DNA of 64,000 nucleotides, taken from the NCBI RefSeq assembly GCF_011075055.1, contig NC_058153.1, positions 13,020,001-13,084,000 on the forward strand, written 5' to 3'. The position numbers were made by a program, and so were the translations under genes. The stretch's first letter is position 1; every line of letters begins with the position of its first letter. This document shows positions 34,796 to 46,500 of this stretch, piece by piece. Source of the stretch: Mangifera indica. Its lineage: Eukaryota > Streptophyta > Magnoliopsida > Sapindales > Anacardiaceae. Below the pieces are notes generated by a model. It was not told the origin of the DNA and ran no database searches. It worked only from the letters and a program-made list of their open reading frames with translations.

Positions 34796-34998
34796 AGAAG
34801 AACTGAAAAGCAGTTGGGGTTTCTATCAATGAAGAAAGCTTCATTAGAATTGTTATTGAATTATGAGTTTAAGTCCTAGTTTTCATCAAATAATGCACCA
34901 ATAAAAGAGTTTTGTCTTGCATTTGCCAAAGTTGCTGCAGTTGTTTCAAATATTCTACTGCCAACATTGAACTTCACTGGATCCTTTGGAATTCCCAT
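34796..34998 (-). pseudogene. BTB/POZ (KCTD-like) gene relic, N-terminal part
   Basis: Starting at a minus-strand ATG at 34996-34998 the translation reads IPKDPVKFNVGSRIFETT, then LANARQNSFIGALFDEN, a stop, a second stop, and NEAFFIDRNPNCFSVLL. This is the N-terminal tetramerisation (T1-type BTB) domain of plant BTB/POZ proteins of the At3g09030/At5g41330 type, which serve as Cullin-3 adaptors or related scaffolds. Two in-frame stops, and no continuation to the rest of the protein, mark it as a relic. It lies 480 bases from the formin fragment on the same strand. Confidence 0.75.
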
Positions 34999-36439
34999 AT
35001 CAGATTCTTGGCTTTTTCAACCAAATTTTACAAATTTACGCAGTCAACAAACCAAAAAATTTGATTTGAACACAAATTTGAGGGATTATTGGACCAAAAA
35101 CACAGAAAGCAGAGGATATTTTTTAAGCTTCCAGGAAACTTTGGAGAAAATTTTACCTATTAAATAAAGGAGAGATTTCAAATAAAACAAATGAAGAATA
35201 CTACAAGAACATGAACGGAACCTGAACTTGAAATACAGAGGAAACAGAGGAAATGAAATGAATCAAAAAGATGCAAAATTTGATGAAATCATGGGAAAAC
35301 AAGATCTGGGTATTGGAGAGAGAAGAATTTTAGAGAGGGGTTTAAGATTTTTTTGTCTATTGGAGAATTTTGGAAGGGTTTGATTTCAAACAAATTGTTG
35401 GCTCAATTCTTCTTCTCTCTTTTTAACTTTGCTTTCTCCATGTTGTTCTCTTTAATGTCTAAGACTTCTTTAGTCTTCGTTTATTTAGACCAAACATAGT
35501 TGAGAAAGCGGGCTTTATTTCAATTTTGTTTCCACATTAGATAGATCAGACGGTTGTGATTTCATCACCCTTCTCATCCTGTGATATTAACATACTCTCT
35601 AATTGGGTTGGGTCCCCTTGACTTGGCCTTCTCTTGGAAATTTTAATTTGCCAAGAGCTAAAGTTCATGAAGCTATATTTTTTTATTAGAGATGATCCAG
35701 AATAAAATATAAAATGAGGATCAAGCATTCGCAAGAATATTGTACCATAAAGAAGGAAAGGTTTAGTATTTTGTTTATATTGTTTTATACGTATAATTTT
35801 TTTGAAAGCAAGCATGGATACGAAATTATATGGCATTCCTATAAAAGAAATATGAGCATCAGACCCATGGTTTGATGCTCATAATCAACTTCCAATCTGT
35901 AAGACCTCAGAGTTTCGCTAGCCAAAAACAAATATAAAAGTTGAAATTTTACTAATTTTACTCATTGATTTATTTATTTTTCCAATATTATTTGAAACAT
36001 TGTATGACTATATATATTTGAAGCAAATTATTCACTTGAAACCCCACCCCGAGGCATAATGACCGAACTCATAATCACTGTACTAGGTAAGTTAAGGTTT
36101 CATAAGTATGATAGAAATTTGAACTCAAACCTTCACCTTAGAAATTTTAATGTTCTAACAGTTTTGTTACCCTTTACGATCATGTTGGCTGTTATTGATA
36201 TGGTTTATATATTAAACTCTACTAACATGAATCCAGGTTGAATAGTTATCATTTTAGTGATAAGGATAATATTAATATGTATAGGAATGTGTGTTGCTTT
36301 TATTCATGGAACTTGTATGATCCAAGTGTCACAATTTACGTTTTATTTGTTCCAAAGATCATTTACTTTAACTAGGAGTCATATTTATGTTTGATATATA
36401 TATACTCTAACTCGAGGGCCAAACTTGATTTCGGCTTGA
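34999..36439. other. Spacer with one unassigned minus-strand frame
   Basis: The sequence next to the BTB relic (to about 35460) may be its former 5' region. A 96-codon minus-strand frame at 35546-35836 has a mixed, protein-like composition (FLRMLDPHFIFYSG, a charged C-terminus), but I do not recognise it and it has no paralogue in the window. No other gene was seen. Confidence 0.4.
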
Positions 36440-37010
36440 ATTCTTGCCGCCATTTTACTCTCATATGAATTTAATAACACTAGATATCTCTGTTAATTTC
36501 TTCGATGGTCAAATTCCAACAAACTTTGGTGAAATGATATCGAAGAAGTTGAAATTGAAATAATAAGTAATGACAAAGAGAAACATATTAAAATTGCTAG
36601 AAATTTAGTTCACTAATGCTTTATGTAAAATTTTCTAAATTCTATTTCTTCATAATAAAAGACATGTTTTATTTAAAGCTTGTGTGAGATGATGCATTTG
36701 GAAGAGTTGCATATTGGCTCTAATGATTTATGGGGTTCATGTTTTGCAAATTTGACTTCACTTTAACAATTAAATATTTCTTAATTTGAATCAAAATATC
36801 ATAAACGTCTTTTCATCTCCACTAATGGATCATCAAGAGTATATCAATGTCCTTTACATCTCAAATGTTTACTTTTAAACCCCACTTTCACTCAATTTAT
36901 TATTCAACCTTTCAAACCTCAGATTTAATTTAAAGGATGAAGATACCCGATTATATGTGGAAGCCATGTTATATTCCAATTAAATTCCGTCATGTTATCT
37001 GGTTATTGGA
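36440..37010 (+). pseudogene. RLP relic on the plus strand, scrambled
   Basis: Two degenerate pieces match the last exon of RLP1. The first (about 36450-36580) reads TLDISVNFFDGQIPTNFGEM. The second (about 36675-37010) starts like the exon 8 border (CEMMHLEELHIGSNDLWGS), goes on through CFANLTSL, and after a stop has PLSLN.LFNLSNL and DTRLYVEAM. In RLP1 the second piece comes before the first, so the order is rearranged. The orientation is opposite to RLP1-3. Several stops and frame changes are present. Confidence 0.7.
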
Positions 37011-37161
37011 ATGTTGACACCACTCTGGACGATATGAAAGCAATTGCAAGGCGTATGAGGTAAGCAAAGACCCTGATAGATAACAAGTGGCGCAATTTAA
37101 GCACCTTCAAATGAAGTCCAAGATTATCACCATTGTTTTCTGTATTTTCTTCTAATCTTCT

Positions 37162-38125
37162 ATGGCGCAACTAATTGGATCAGGGCTGGTTATTATTTGC
37201 ATTCAACAGACAATGAACTTCCCATTTCGGCGATTAATTCTTCTCTCTTCACTCACCTTATCTGTGGCTATGCTCCTACCAGCTCTTAGTATCACCGACT
37301 GATGCAGAAATTTTCTCCACATTCACACACACTGTCATCACTCACTACACTGCTATCTATTGGGGGTAAAGATGCAAATAAATCAGCAACTTCTTTTATG
37401 GTAAGTGACTTTTTGCAACGAATATCCTTAATTGATTCCTCGATAGGATTAGCCAGACTTTACGTTTCATGGCCTTGACTTTGATTGGCATTATCCATTT
37501 TCAGGCTCTGAGGTGTTCAATATAGGAGTTCTGTTTCAAGAGTGGAGAGCTGCTATCATTTTAGAGGCGGCAGTCTCTAATTAGTCCCAACTCCTCTTGA
37601 CAGCAAGAGTTAAACATACACCAACGCTGCCTTCCGGGCCCATTACTCTGTAGAGAGCATACAACAACACTTGAATTGGCTCAGGTTTATATTCAACCTC
37701 TATTTGATAACTTTACATGTGTCCGTGCAGCTCTGTATAAGAGAATGGATTAATGGAGGATTATCAGCTAATAAAATGGTTTTGAGTTTGACTCTATTTG
37801 GCTATACATGGCCACTAAAGAACCCTATGGAGAATGGTATTTGTGCAGCAGCAAAGGGACCTGCCATTAGATTGCCAAATGGAGCAGTAACATGTAGGGA
37901 AATCAAGAATTATATTGAGCAATATGGTCCTGATGTTCATGTCAAGTACAACTCAACTTATGTGGTGAATTACTGGACAAAAGGAACAATTTGGATTGGT
38001 TTTTATAATGTTGAGGCAATCAGAGCTAAATTTGCTTATGCAAAGGAGAAGAAGGTGCTTCGCTACCATATTTAGGGAGTCTCAGATGATGTTAATTTGA
38101 TGAAAAACATCTTCAAAAGACCTCT
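37162..38125 (+). pseudogene. Degenerate GH18 chitinase-like gene
   Basis: The translation in shifting frames gives NWIRAGYYLHSTDNELPIS, SLFTHLICGYAPTSS, then GLDFDWHYPFSGSEVFNIG and LFQEWRAAI, then a longer clean stretch (to 38075) with KMVLSLTLFGYTWPLKNP and YNSTYVVNYWTKGTIWIGF. These follow the class V chitinase domain from start to end. The active-site line is closer to real enzymes than in RLK2 (GLDFDWH) but has His for the catalytic Glu. Stops and frame shifts exclude a product. No membrane span or kinase follows. It comes from a different GH18 lineage than RLK1-3. Confidence 0.85.
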
Positions 38126-38891
38126 AAATCACATGCCTCCTTAACAATCCTGAAGTTAAATGTCCACTCTTTTTTCTACCATCACTGATCACCATTCTTA
38201 CACAAAAAGGAAAATAATCAATTAATTTATTATTTAACCAAATATTAGAATATAAATTAACAGACCACTATGTGTTCACATGTCACCAAAAAAAAAAAAA
38301 AGAAGCAAATAACATTTACCATAATATTAGAGTATAAAAACTACAACCCACCTTCTATCTGAACTAACAATTCATACATATGATTCACCATGGTCAAATT
38401 CCACTGCAACAATTAACAAAATTTAAAAAAAAAAAACAATTACATTACAATTTTCCATTAGTAAATACAAGTTAAATTGCAAAGATGGTTCTAACTTCTA
38501 AAGAAAATAACATCATTACCTTTCATTGTTTCATGCGATTGAAGCACCTAGAAGTGAACTAACCCTTGCAACCTGGTTTGTCAAATAACAGCTAAATATA
38601 ATATATTCAAAGTCAATTAAAAATGAATTAAACACACTAGGATGGTGCTATTATAAATGCATCAAATCACTCACTTGCCAACCAAACCATGGCACAATGC
38701 ATAAGCAGGAGTGGCAGTTGCCAATCAAGATGCTGCTTTAAATGCCCCAGTTCACTGTAGAAAGCGTTTTGACATTCGGGTGAAATTTTGTCAATCCCAG
38801 AAGTAAGCCATTAAGCATTTATTACCATGATACTTTGTATAGAAACACATAACAAAGGGGCACAACCAAAGAGCCTACCCAATGCCAACTC
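38126..38891. other. AT-rich spacer, no gene seen
   Basis: No paralogous copy elsewhere in the window and no convincing frame. Confidence 0.4.
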
Positions 38892-39000
38892 CTAGTCTTC
38901 ATTAGTTGCATCTGGCATATCAGCGTCAACCACAGAAACATCGTATCCAAAAATATTCATGGACATAGCAAAAGCCTGCTCCAGTTATGCATTATCCTCC
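38892..39000 (-). pseudogene. Possible relic with a ubiquitin-interacting motif (RPN10-like)
   Basis: The minus strand reads DNA, a stop, LEQAFAMSMN, then VVDADMPDATNED, a stop, and ELALG. The LEQAFAMSM core fits a ubiquitin-interacting motif, and the TDM-EATNEDQELAL type of continuation is seen in proteasome subunit RPN10. Two stops fall at places where that protein has coding residues. The match is short, so this is tentative. Confidence 0.3.
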
Positions 39001-40106
39001 TATCACAACAAGCATTCTCAAAACTAAATTCAAATGACATTAAAGAAATATTTCATAGGTATAATCTAAAATGGTTCTCCATTTATTAACCATCAAACAA
39101 CACACACGCACACCCAACCATGTACAAAAGTAGATAAAGACACCAACCAGGATATTCAAGAACTGAATCAATCAAAGATTCACTTATTGGTATGCACCTA
39201 AAATGAAATTCCACATATGTGGAAACAGAGTCATGATTGTAAACAGAATAATTTATTTCACAGAATTTCTAGGGTAACACAGTTATTTTAATATCTTCAC
39301 AATTTCATATACTAAATATACATAAGTGACTGCCAAATCATCTATATTTCACTTCACTTGAAACTTCAGTTCTTTTTGTCAGTAAGCCTCTTCACCTGCC
39401 AAAATTCCTTACTCAATAGACATTACTTAAATTTCATTGACAACAAGGCTATATTAAACTTCTTATGGAAAAATGGTGGTCAGTGACAGTAACTGGATTT
39501 CAGAAACAACAATGGCAATAGAACAAAAGTAGTCACAAACAACAATATTAGAGATTAACTACAAGTCAATTACATGCAACGGCAACAATGGAGGAAGGCG
39601 TTTTAAAAAGGCTGACATAATTATCATATAACAAAATTAAAAACATAAAAAAAAATGTTGAAGACAACTCATCAGTGGCCGATACAGAAAAAATCAACTG
39701 ACAGTGGAAAGATAGCAGCAATTACAGTGACAAATTTCATTAAATGTTGATTGATATGAGAAGTAAAATCAATTAACAAGAGAACTCACATATCTCTAAT
39801 ACACGGAAAAGTAACAAAAGAAATTCAATTACGAAAGAAACCATTAACATATATAGAAATTAAAAAAAAAAATTGTCTAGTTTGAGCACGACGTAACTAG
39901 CAATTTTGGAGGAACAGATCTTCTAATGTATAAAGATGAACACAGTAGGACTCCAAATCTGAAGTTAAAATCTTCACTATAATGTTAATAACTTATCTGA
40001 TCGTCCAGATCTATGTAATTTATGGATCATTTTGAAGTTTTAAGTAATAATTTTTTCAAGATTTCAATTTAACCAGTGTAAACATGAACACAGCAGAAGA
40101 ACTTAC
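39001..40106. other. Spacer, no gene seen
   Basis: AT-rich. A 30-base minus-strand frame at 39366-39395 (VKRLTDKKN and stop) after a ttggcag acceptor could be a last exon of the candidate at 40107-40318, but the phases do not match directly. Confidence 0.3.
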
Positions 40107-40318
40107 TTCGCCGGTGGCTTTGAAAGATTAGTCTTCTCCTTTATCTTCTCCACAACATCAACATCAATCACAATCGACTACGATGACTCTTTCGTTAACA
40201 AATGAAACTTCAAGTCAACCTCCGTCTCCGAAAGGCCTCTCCTCCCACTGCTCTTGGCTATCTCACTTTTGCCACCACGACCGCCGACCACCTCCCGATA
40301 GCCCCAAGCGCAGCTCAT
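40107..40318 (-). pseudogene. Possible first exon of an unidentified broken gene
   Basis: A GC-richer island. From the minus-strand ATG at 40316-40318 there are 46 codons, then a TAG (40178-40180). The same frame goes on, with a charged stretch (VEKIKEKTNLSKPPA), up to a good gtaagt donor at 40106. The plus-strand frames over the same bases (40183-40396) are less likely. I do not recognise the protein. Confidence 0.3.
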
Positions 40319-41094
40319 TTTCTTCAAAACGTTCGGCGTCGACGAACAATGGACAGTTGGGTGTGGATGGCCGGCGGATTGGGAATTGAATCTTAAAGAA
40401 TATGGAATTTAGGCATTATATACAAATGAATTGTTTGGAAAACAGGGTGTTGCAGTCTTTTACTTTGTATAATTAACCTTATATCAGCAATAGGTGTAGC
40501 CTTAATATATAATGGGCCTTATTGGGCTTAGGGCTTGAACACTTAATATTCAAGCCGGAGCGCGAAAATACTGTAAGCCGAAAGTTTTGCCAAGAGCCCT
40601 AATAAATTTATTTATTTTTAATCAGTGTATAAATAATTAATTATTAAAATAATTAATTATTGTTTGGAAAAGTATTGAAATAACAAAAGTTTTTCCACTT
40701 TTGTTATTGTTTGGAAAAGTATTGAAATTGATAATTTATTTTTGCATATGGGAGTGAAACAACAATGTTTCACACTTTTTTAATTATTTTAATTCTTTTA
40801 ATCGAAAATGATGTTGTTTGGCTTAAATAGAAAATAGTTTAACTCGAATTTGACTCAGTTCAATTAGAATTTGACTTCAATTTATGGCTCAAATTAATTG
40901 CTTGAATCCGTGGCATAGTTTGGCTCAAATTTATTATTCGAAGTCGATAGTTTGAATTTATGGTTTGGTTCAATTTGAATTCATGGTTTGAATCAATACT
41001 TTAAATTTGTAGCTCAAATTTTTGGTTACAAATTGATGATCATAATTTTGATACACCATAATATTTAATATCTAATTAAACAGTAGCTAAAATT
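40319..41094. other. AT-rich spacer with degenerate repeats
   Basis: Contains a 38-base doublet (attgtttggaaaagtattgaaa at about 40660 and 40708) and a stretch at 40810-41040 of 'gaatttgactcagttc / atggctcaaatt' wording like the elements at 8134 and 42175. No gene was seen. Confidence 0.4.
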
Positions 41095-41370
41095 TTGATA
41101 TATAACAATGGTGATATAAATTCATTGTTTTATATTTAGTAATGTTATGGGTTTTTTTGCAACCGCGACTTATTGTTAATTTATTAATATAACACTGTTG
41201 AATCCGTTGTTTTATATTTTATAATGTTACAGTTTTTTTACAACAGTTGCTTATTATTAATTTAATACAACATTATTAAATCTGTTGTTTTATATCTTGT
41301 AATGCTACAATTTTTTTGTAACCGTTGTTTATTGTGAATTTTCTAATGCAACAATATTAAGACCATAGTT
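41095..41370. repeat. Degenerate tandem repeat, period about 80 bases, three units
   Basis: 'ttgttttatatt..taatgtta...tttttt.caaccg...ttattgttaattta' recurs with equal points near 41117, 41201 and 41278. Confidence 0.7.
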
Positions 41371-41439
41371 TATATTATTTTAATTAAGCAATGGTTTAAA
41401 AACTGCAGTCAAGTTAAGTGTTGTCTAAACCTTGATATA

Positions 41440-41625
41440 TGATTCAAGGAGATTTATATGTTCAAAAATACTCAAAACTAACTATCATTCATTGAGACTT
41501 GAAAGCAAGTAATTATTATTAAATGAATATAAGAAGTTGAAAATATCGTATTTCAATATAGTTAGAATTTTTGCAAATAATAAGTTTGAAACAAACACTA
41601 AAAGAGTTGTTAGAACATTGCAAGT
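41440..41625 (+). pseudogene. Receptor-kinase relic (catalytic and activation loop exon)
   Basis: Aligned by eye with exon 5 of RLK2, the plus strand reads QGDLYVQKYSKLTIIH, a stop where Arg is expected, DLKASN, then after a broken DFG region FANNKFETNTKRVVRT. The order and spacing are those of the H-R-D to VGT segment of DUF26- or GH18-type receptor kinases. At least four stops are present. No neighbouring kinase exon was found. Confidence 0.65.
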
Positions 41626-42174
41626 ACATATATTTCCTCTTTTACTTTGCAATATATGTTGTCTAGTGGTGATTATGATGAATTCAAAACGTGTGGAACT
41701 CAAAAGATAAATTTTCAAAGTAATACATTTTCTTAAAAAACTTATTTATTTTAAGAAAAACTTAAACATAAATATAAAATACATTTTTGATTCATTTTCT
41801 ATTACAAAATCAACATTGAATGTATTTAATATGTCAAATACTCTGGCTACCTACTCAAAGGACTATCAACTTTTTTAAAAAAGATATTGTAAACGTATCC
41901 CAAGTTTCCAAGTTCAGCTATAGCTAACATATTAGACGGATTTATTTAATTCCAATTATTAATTTAGAGGACTCTTTTAACTTTGTCTTTTATATATATA
42001 TATATGGTAAAAGAATTATATTTTATTAAATTTTAGTTTAAACTTAAAAATTAAAATAACAAATTTTAGTTTATTAAATTAGGTTAATGTTGTAAAATCA
42101 AAATTTCTACTCATTAATAGTTAAAATTGACATAAATTATTAGTGACATGAATAATAAATTAATAGTTATTTTT

Positions 42175-42467
42175 AGGGTTAGATTTGAGCTGAATCGAAC
42201 TCAAACTTACTTGAGCTCAAATTCAGTTCGGTTTATATATAGTTTGTTCGAGTTTGAGCTCGAGCTTGACCGAACTCAGTTAAGGCCAGCTCGAATTTGA
42301 TTTGAAATTTGTTCCGTTTATTTTTTGTTATTAAAACGACATCATTTTGTATAAAAAATTTTAATTAAAAAATATAACAAATAATTTGAGCTCAAACTTA
42401 TCTAAAATCAACTCATTTCAGACTCAACTGAGCTAAACTCAAAATAGCTAGATTCAAATCTAACCTT
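42175..42467. mobile_element. Small DNA transposon (MITE) with 'agggttagatttgagct' ends
   Basis: About 293 bases. The left end reads agggttagatttgagc and the reverse of the right end reads aaggttagatttgaatc. The interior is rich in 'gagctcgagcttgaccgaactc'. The same family left remnants in RLP2 (30786-30872) and probably at 8134-8640 and 24410-24520. No transposase and no certain target duplication. Confidence 0.6.
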
Positions 42468-43562
42468 AGCTATTTTATACGTTATCACCTTTGTGTCTGA
42501 CGGCAGAGCGAAATGCGGCACAAACACTGACCCATTTGCAGTCCATGCAGCCGTCTTTAATGCTTGACATCCAACGGCTGGTATTATTTTGACAAAAGGA
42601 ATTGCTTCACATCAACGCCGGCCATCTTTAATGCACCATAATTGAAAATAAGGAAAGGAAGTCATTTGGTCTTTCATCTTCCTTTCCATTCCTAAACAAT
42701 CGGTGAACTGTTTACGATCACGGCTAAGATGACGGCGACAACATCTTTGATAGCGTGGGAAAAATTTTCAGTATGATTCGTTCGTAATTTGTTGTGTTTT
42801 GATGTCTATTATTATTCTATTCATTTAAAAGAAAAAAAATTCATTCTTTACATGGGATTGTTGTTACCAATTCTGAGTGCTAAAAGTTTGGGTATGTTAG
42901 GGTTTTGATACTTTTATGTCCATCAATTTAGTTTGTGTATTATTATTATGTTTATTAAAATTTAAAAAAAAAATTCGTTTATTAAGGGTTTTGTATTCTG
43001 TATATGATGATATTCAACTATTGATTTAGTCTTAAATGTAATTAACATAATTAATAATAAATTACGTTAACAAATGTAACAATAGGAGAAGCTCTGTAAT
43101 TAACATCAAATCATTTGATTACTACAATAAATTAATAATTTAAATGAGAAGGCATTTCGATCATTTTTTGTTACAATGAGAAGGCACTTGAAGTAGCAAG
43201 TGGTTTTGGAGCTTACTTCAAATGAATATGAATCCACCAGTTACCACTTTCTCATTTTCACATTTGCATTTAATTTATTAATTTATCCTCTCATATAAAA
43301 TGACTAGTTGTTAGGACACTTCAACATTTTAAAAAACAAAATCTTGGCTTAATTAGTAGCTTATTTTCCTCATGTTATAGGTCTTTAAAATATGCATTGA
43401 AGATTGCCAACTAATAAGATTTTAGCAGAGTTTAACAACAGCTCTTTCACTTGCCTTCAACTTTACAGATTTCAAAATAACTACTTCACCTTCCAATAAC
43501 AGATAGAAAAAAACGTTTTCAGCCGGAGAACAAAGTTTACATATATAATATTACAATACAAC
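42468..43562. other. Spacer with a lone possible first exon
   Basis: A GC-richer stretch (42490-42770) ends in a plus-strand ATG at 42729 with 14 open codons (MTATTSLIAWEKFS) before a gtatga donor at 42771. It looks like the 5' end of a housekeeping-type gene, but no further exon was recognised before RLP3. The rest is AT-rich. The sequence just before 43563 is not similar to the 3' flanks of RLP1 and RLP2, so the duplication edge is here. Confidence 0.35.
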
Positions 43563-46500
43563 TTAACGACAAAGTTTTGTGAGATGGTCAATAACAAAGT
43601 AGTAGCAAGAGAACATCCACACCTCCACAAGATAAAACCAAGACCGTCGCCAATATGGATTCACATACAAAATTATAGCAATTGCTAAAAGCACAATTAT
43701 ATACGTCACCACAAAACTTATATAGAAGATGTCCATTTCAATAAAATCACTATTATCTTCTTCATTACCTGATGAAACTTTCGGTGCCAATGATGGTGAT
43801 TCCAATGGGTTACAACTTCTATTTAATGGCAATCCACAAAGAAATTTATTCCCTTCATAGCTACTCTCCTCAAATGTTGCAAATTGTTTAATTCTTGCAG
43901 GTGTTTTGCCCGATAAATTATTGTATGCTACACTGAATACAGACAAAGTATATATCTCTACTAGTTCAGCAGGAATTTCTCCACTCAAATTATTATGGGA
44001 AAGATCCAAGCTCTCAATTTGTTTGAGATTTGAGAATGTCACTGGAATTGATCCTATCAAATTATTATTAGAGAGATTAAGAGTACGAATCCTGGTAAGA
44101 TTTCCTATTGTACGAGGAATTCCACCGGACAATTTATTGCATGACATATCAATTCCAGACATAGATTTGAGGATTTTTCCTTTATAAGAGCATGATATAT
44201 TTTTTGTAATAATTTTTATAGGTTCTTCACTTCCTCTTGGAAGCTCATCATTCATATTTGCTTCAGAAGTCTCATCTCCATAAATATATTGAATTATATC
44301 CTCAAAGCCAACATTTAAAGTTTCATCATTCCCATTTCCTTCAAAGAGGGCAGTAAAATGTAAACAAGAAGGAATTTTACCATGAAGATTATTTTTCGAA
44401 AGATCTATCAAGCGTAGCTCTCCCAAATTGCACAATTGAATAGGTAATTCACCTTCAAGGTTGTTGTTACTTAAGATCAAGTAACCTAAAGAAGGGAGTT
44501 TCCCAATCCAATTTGGAATGTTTCCTTCTAAGTGGTTATAGCTAAGATCTAAAACCACCAAGGAGGAACTATTAATGTAGAAAGCATCTTTTAGTTGTCC
44601 TTGTAATTTATTTCCTGACAAGTGAATTTGTTTGATACCTGCACTACCAAAACAGGATGGTAAACTTCCAGAGATATTATTATCTGAAAGGTCTAAAATT
44701 TCAAGAGATCCAGATTGGCAAAGTTCCTTCGGAAGTGGACCTTCAAATTGATTATTAGGCATCACTATATCATATAAATTTAATCGATTTCCAAACCATC
44801 TTGGGATCTCGCCTGAGAAATGGTTATCATTGAGATATAGTATTTCTAATAAAGAGCAGTTTAACAAGCTTTTTGAAATCTTTCCACTAAAACGATTTCC
44901 ACCCAAGTGTAACAACAACAATCTCGTCATGTTCAAATTATTGGAAAAGATTTGACCTTGCAAATCGTTATTTGATAGCATAAGTACTTCTAGTGAGAAA
45001 CAACCCATGACTAAGTGTTCAGGTATTCTACTGGACAATCTATTGTTAGATAAGTCCAAAATTTTCAATGACTTCATACCACCAAAAGAAGATGGAATAC
45101 TACCACTGAAACCATTTCTAGACATGTTTAAATAAATTAGGTTTGGTAGTTTTGCACCAATATCTATTGGAATTTGACCATGAAAGAAATTGAAGGAGAC
45201 ATGTAATGCTCTTAAATTCAAATTGGCCTCAAATGGCACTTGAAAAGTTCCTGAAAGAGAATTATTATGTAGATGAAGTGTTTCCAATTGGGTATTGTTA
45301 TACAATAACCAATAAGAAAAATTTCCACCTAAGTTAATATGGGAGAGGTGAACTTCTTGCAAGTTGTGTTGATGATAAAGAAATTTGGGATAAGTGCCAA
45401 CATTTCCATAACCAGACAACGTTATGGAATTTAATTGAAACTTTGGGATCAAGGAATCTGACATGGTCTCCACATATAATTGGTTATTTTCACTCTCAAA
45501 ATCTTTGAGGTTTGAAAGGTTAAAAAATGAATTAAGCGAAATTGGTATTTGAAGGAGATTGTCTGAAATGTGAAGAACTTTGATGGATGCAAGATCCTTA
45601 AGGGGAGAGATGTTTCCAGTTATTTGATTCGAAGAGATATATAATTGTTGAAGTGAAGTCAAATTTGCAAGACATGATGGTAAGCTACCCCGTAAATTAT
45701 TGTAGTCAATATGCAACTCTTGCAAATGAACCATCTCACACACACCTGTAATAAAACATGTCATTTTATTATGATATGATAAATAATTTAAAAATTTACA
45801 AAAAATATTAATAAATCTAACTTTTAGTGATTTTAATTTTTTTTACTGTTTATTATCTTAAATACAAGTGATCTCTTAATACTTAATATAAATTCTTTAA
45901 ATATTTTATTATTATAGTAAACATGGTTTATTATATTTTTTGTCACCTTTTCATTTAAGTATAATTTATTAATAGAAGTGAATTTTAAGTTAATGCAAGA
46001 AGCATGTAGATAATATTTCTTTTTTAATTGATGGCCAAAAAACTTATTCCCACCTAAGGTGCAGTCTATTGGTAAATTTTATCCATTAACTAAAAAACTC
46101 AAATACCTACTCATTGATTGCCAATGTGTATATATTCTATCAAATATAAGGGTAATATAGAATTTTAATATATATTACAAATTATATTATTATTATATTC
46201 ATTTTTTTTTAAAGATGTAGGGTCAGTAATTAATTAACCTTATTTCTTTTCAGTTGTCTCCCACTGAAGCCATTAAATCCTCCCATCTGTTCCTTCTTTA
46301 TTATGAAAAGCTTTGGTATTTCGCAATGGTGATGAATGTGTCCAAAGAGTATTTTTTTTTTTTCACTTTTTGGTCTTAGAAACCAATTTGGAAAACCTAG
46401 TGAGATCCACTTTCCCTCAATTGACAAAAGATTTTCTACTACTTTTTATGAAAGATGACCTTGTTACTTTAACACTGGAGTGATGATCATAGATCTGGTA

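Noticed and set aside
40183..40396. Plus-strand frames of 64-68 codons in the GC-rich island at 40.2 kb
   Set aside because: The minus-strand reading has an ATG and a strong gtaagt donor and is the better, though still weak, candidate.
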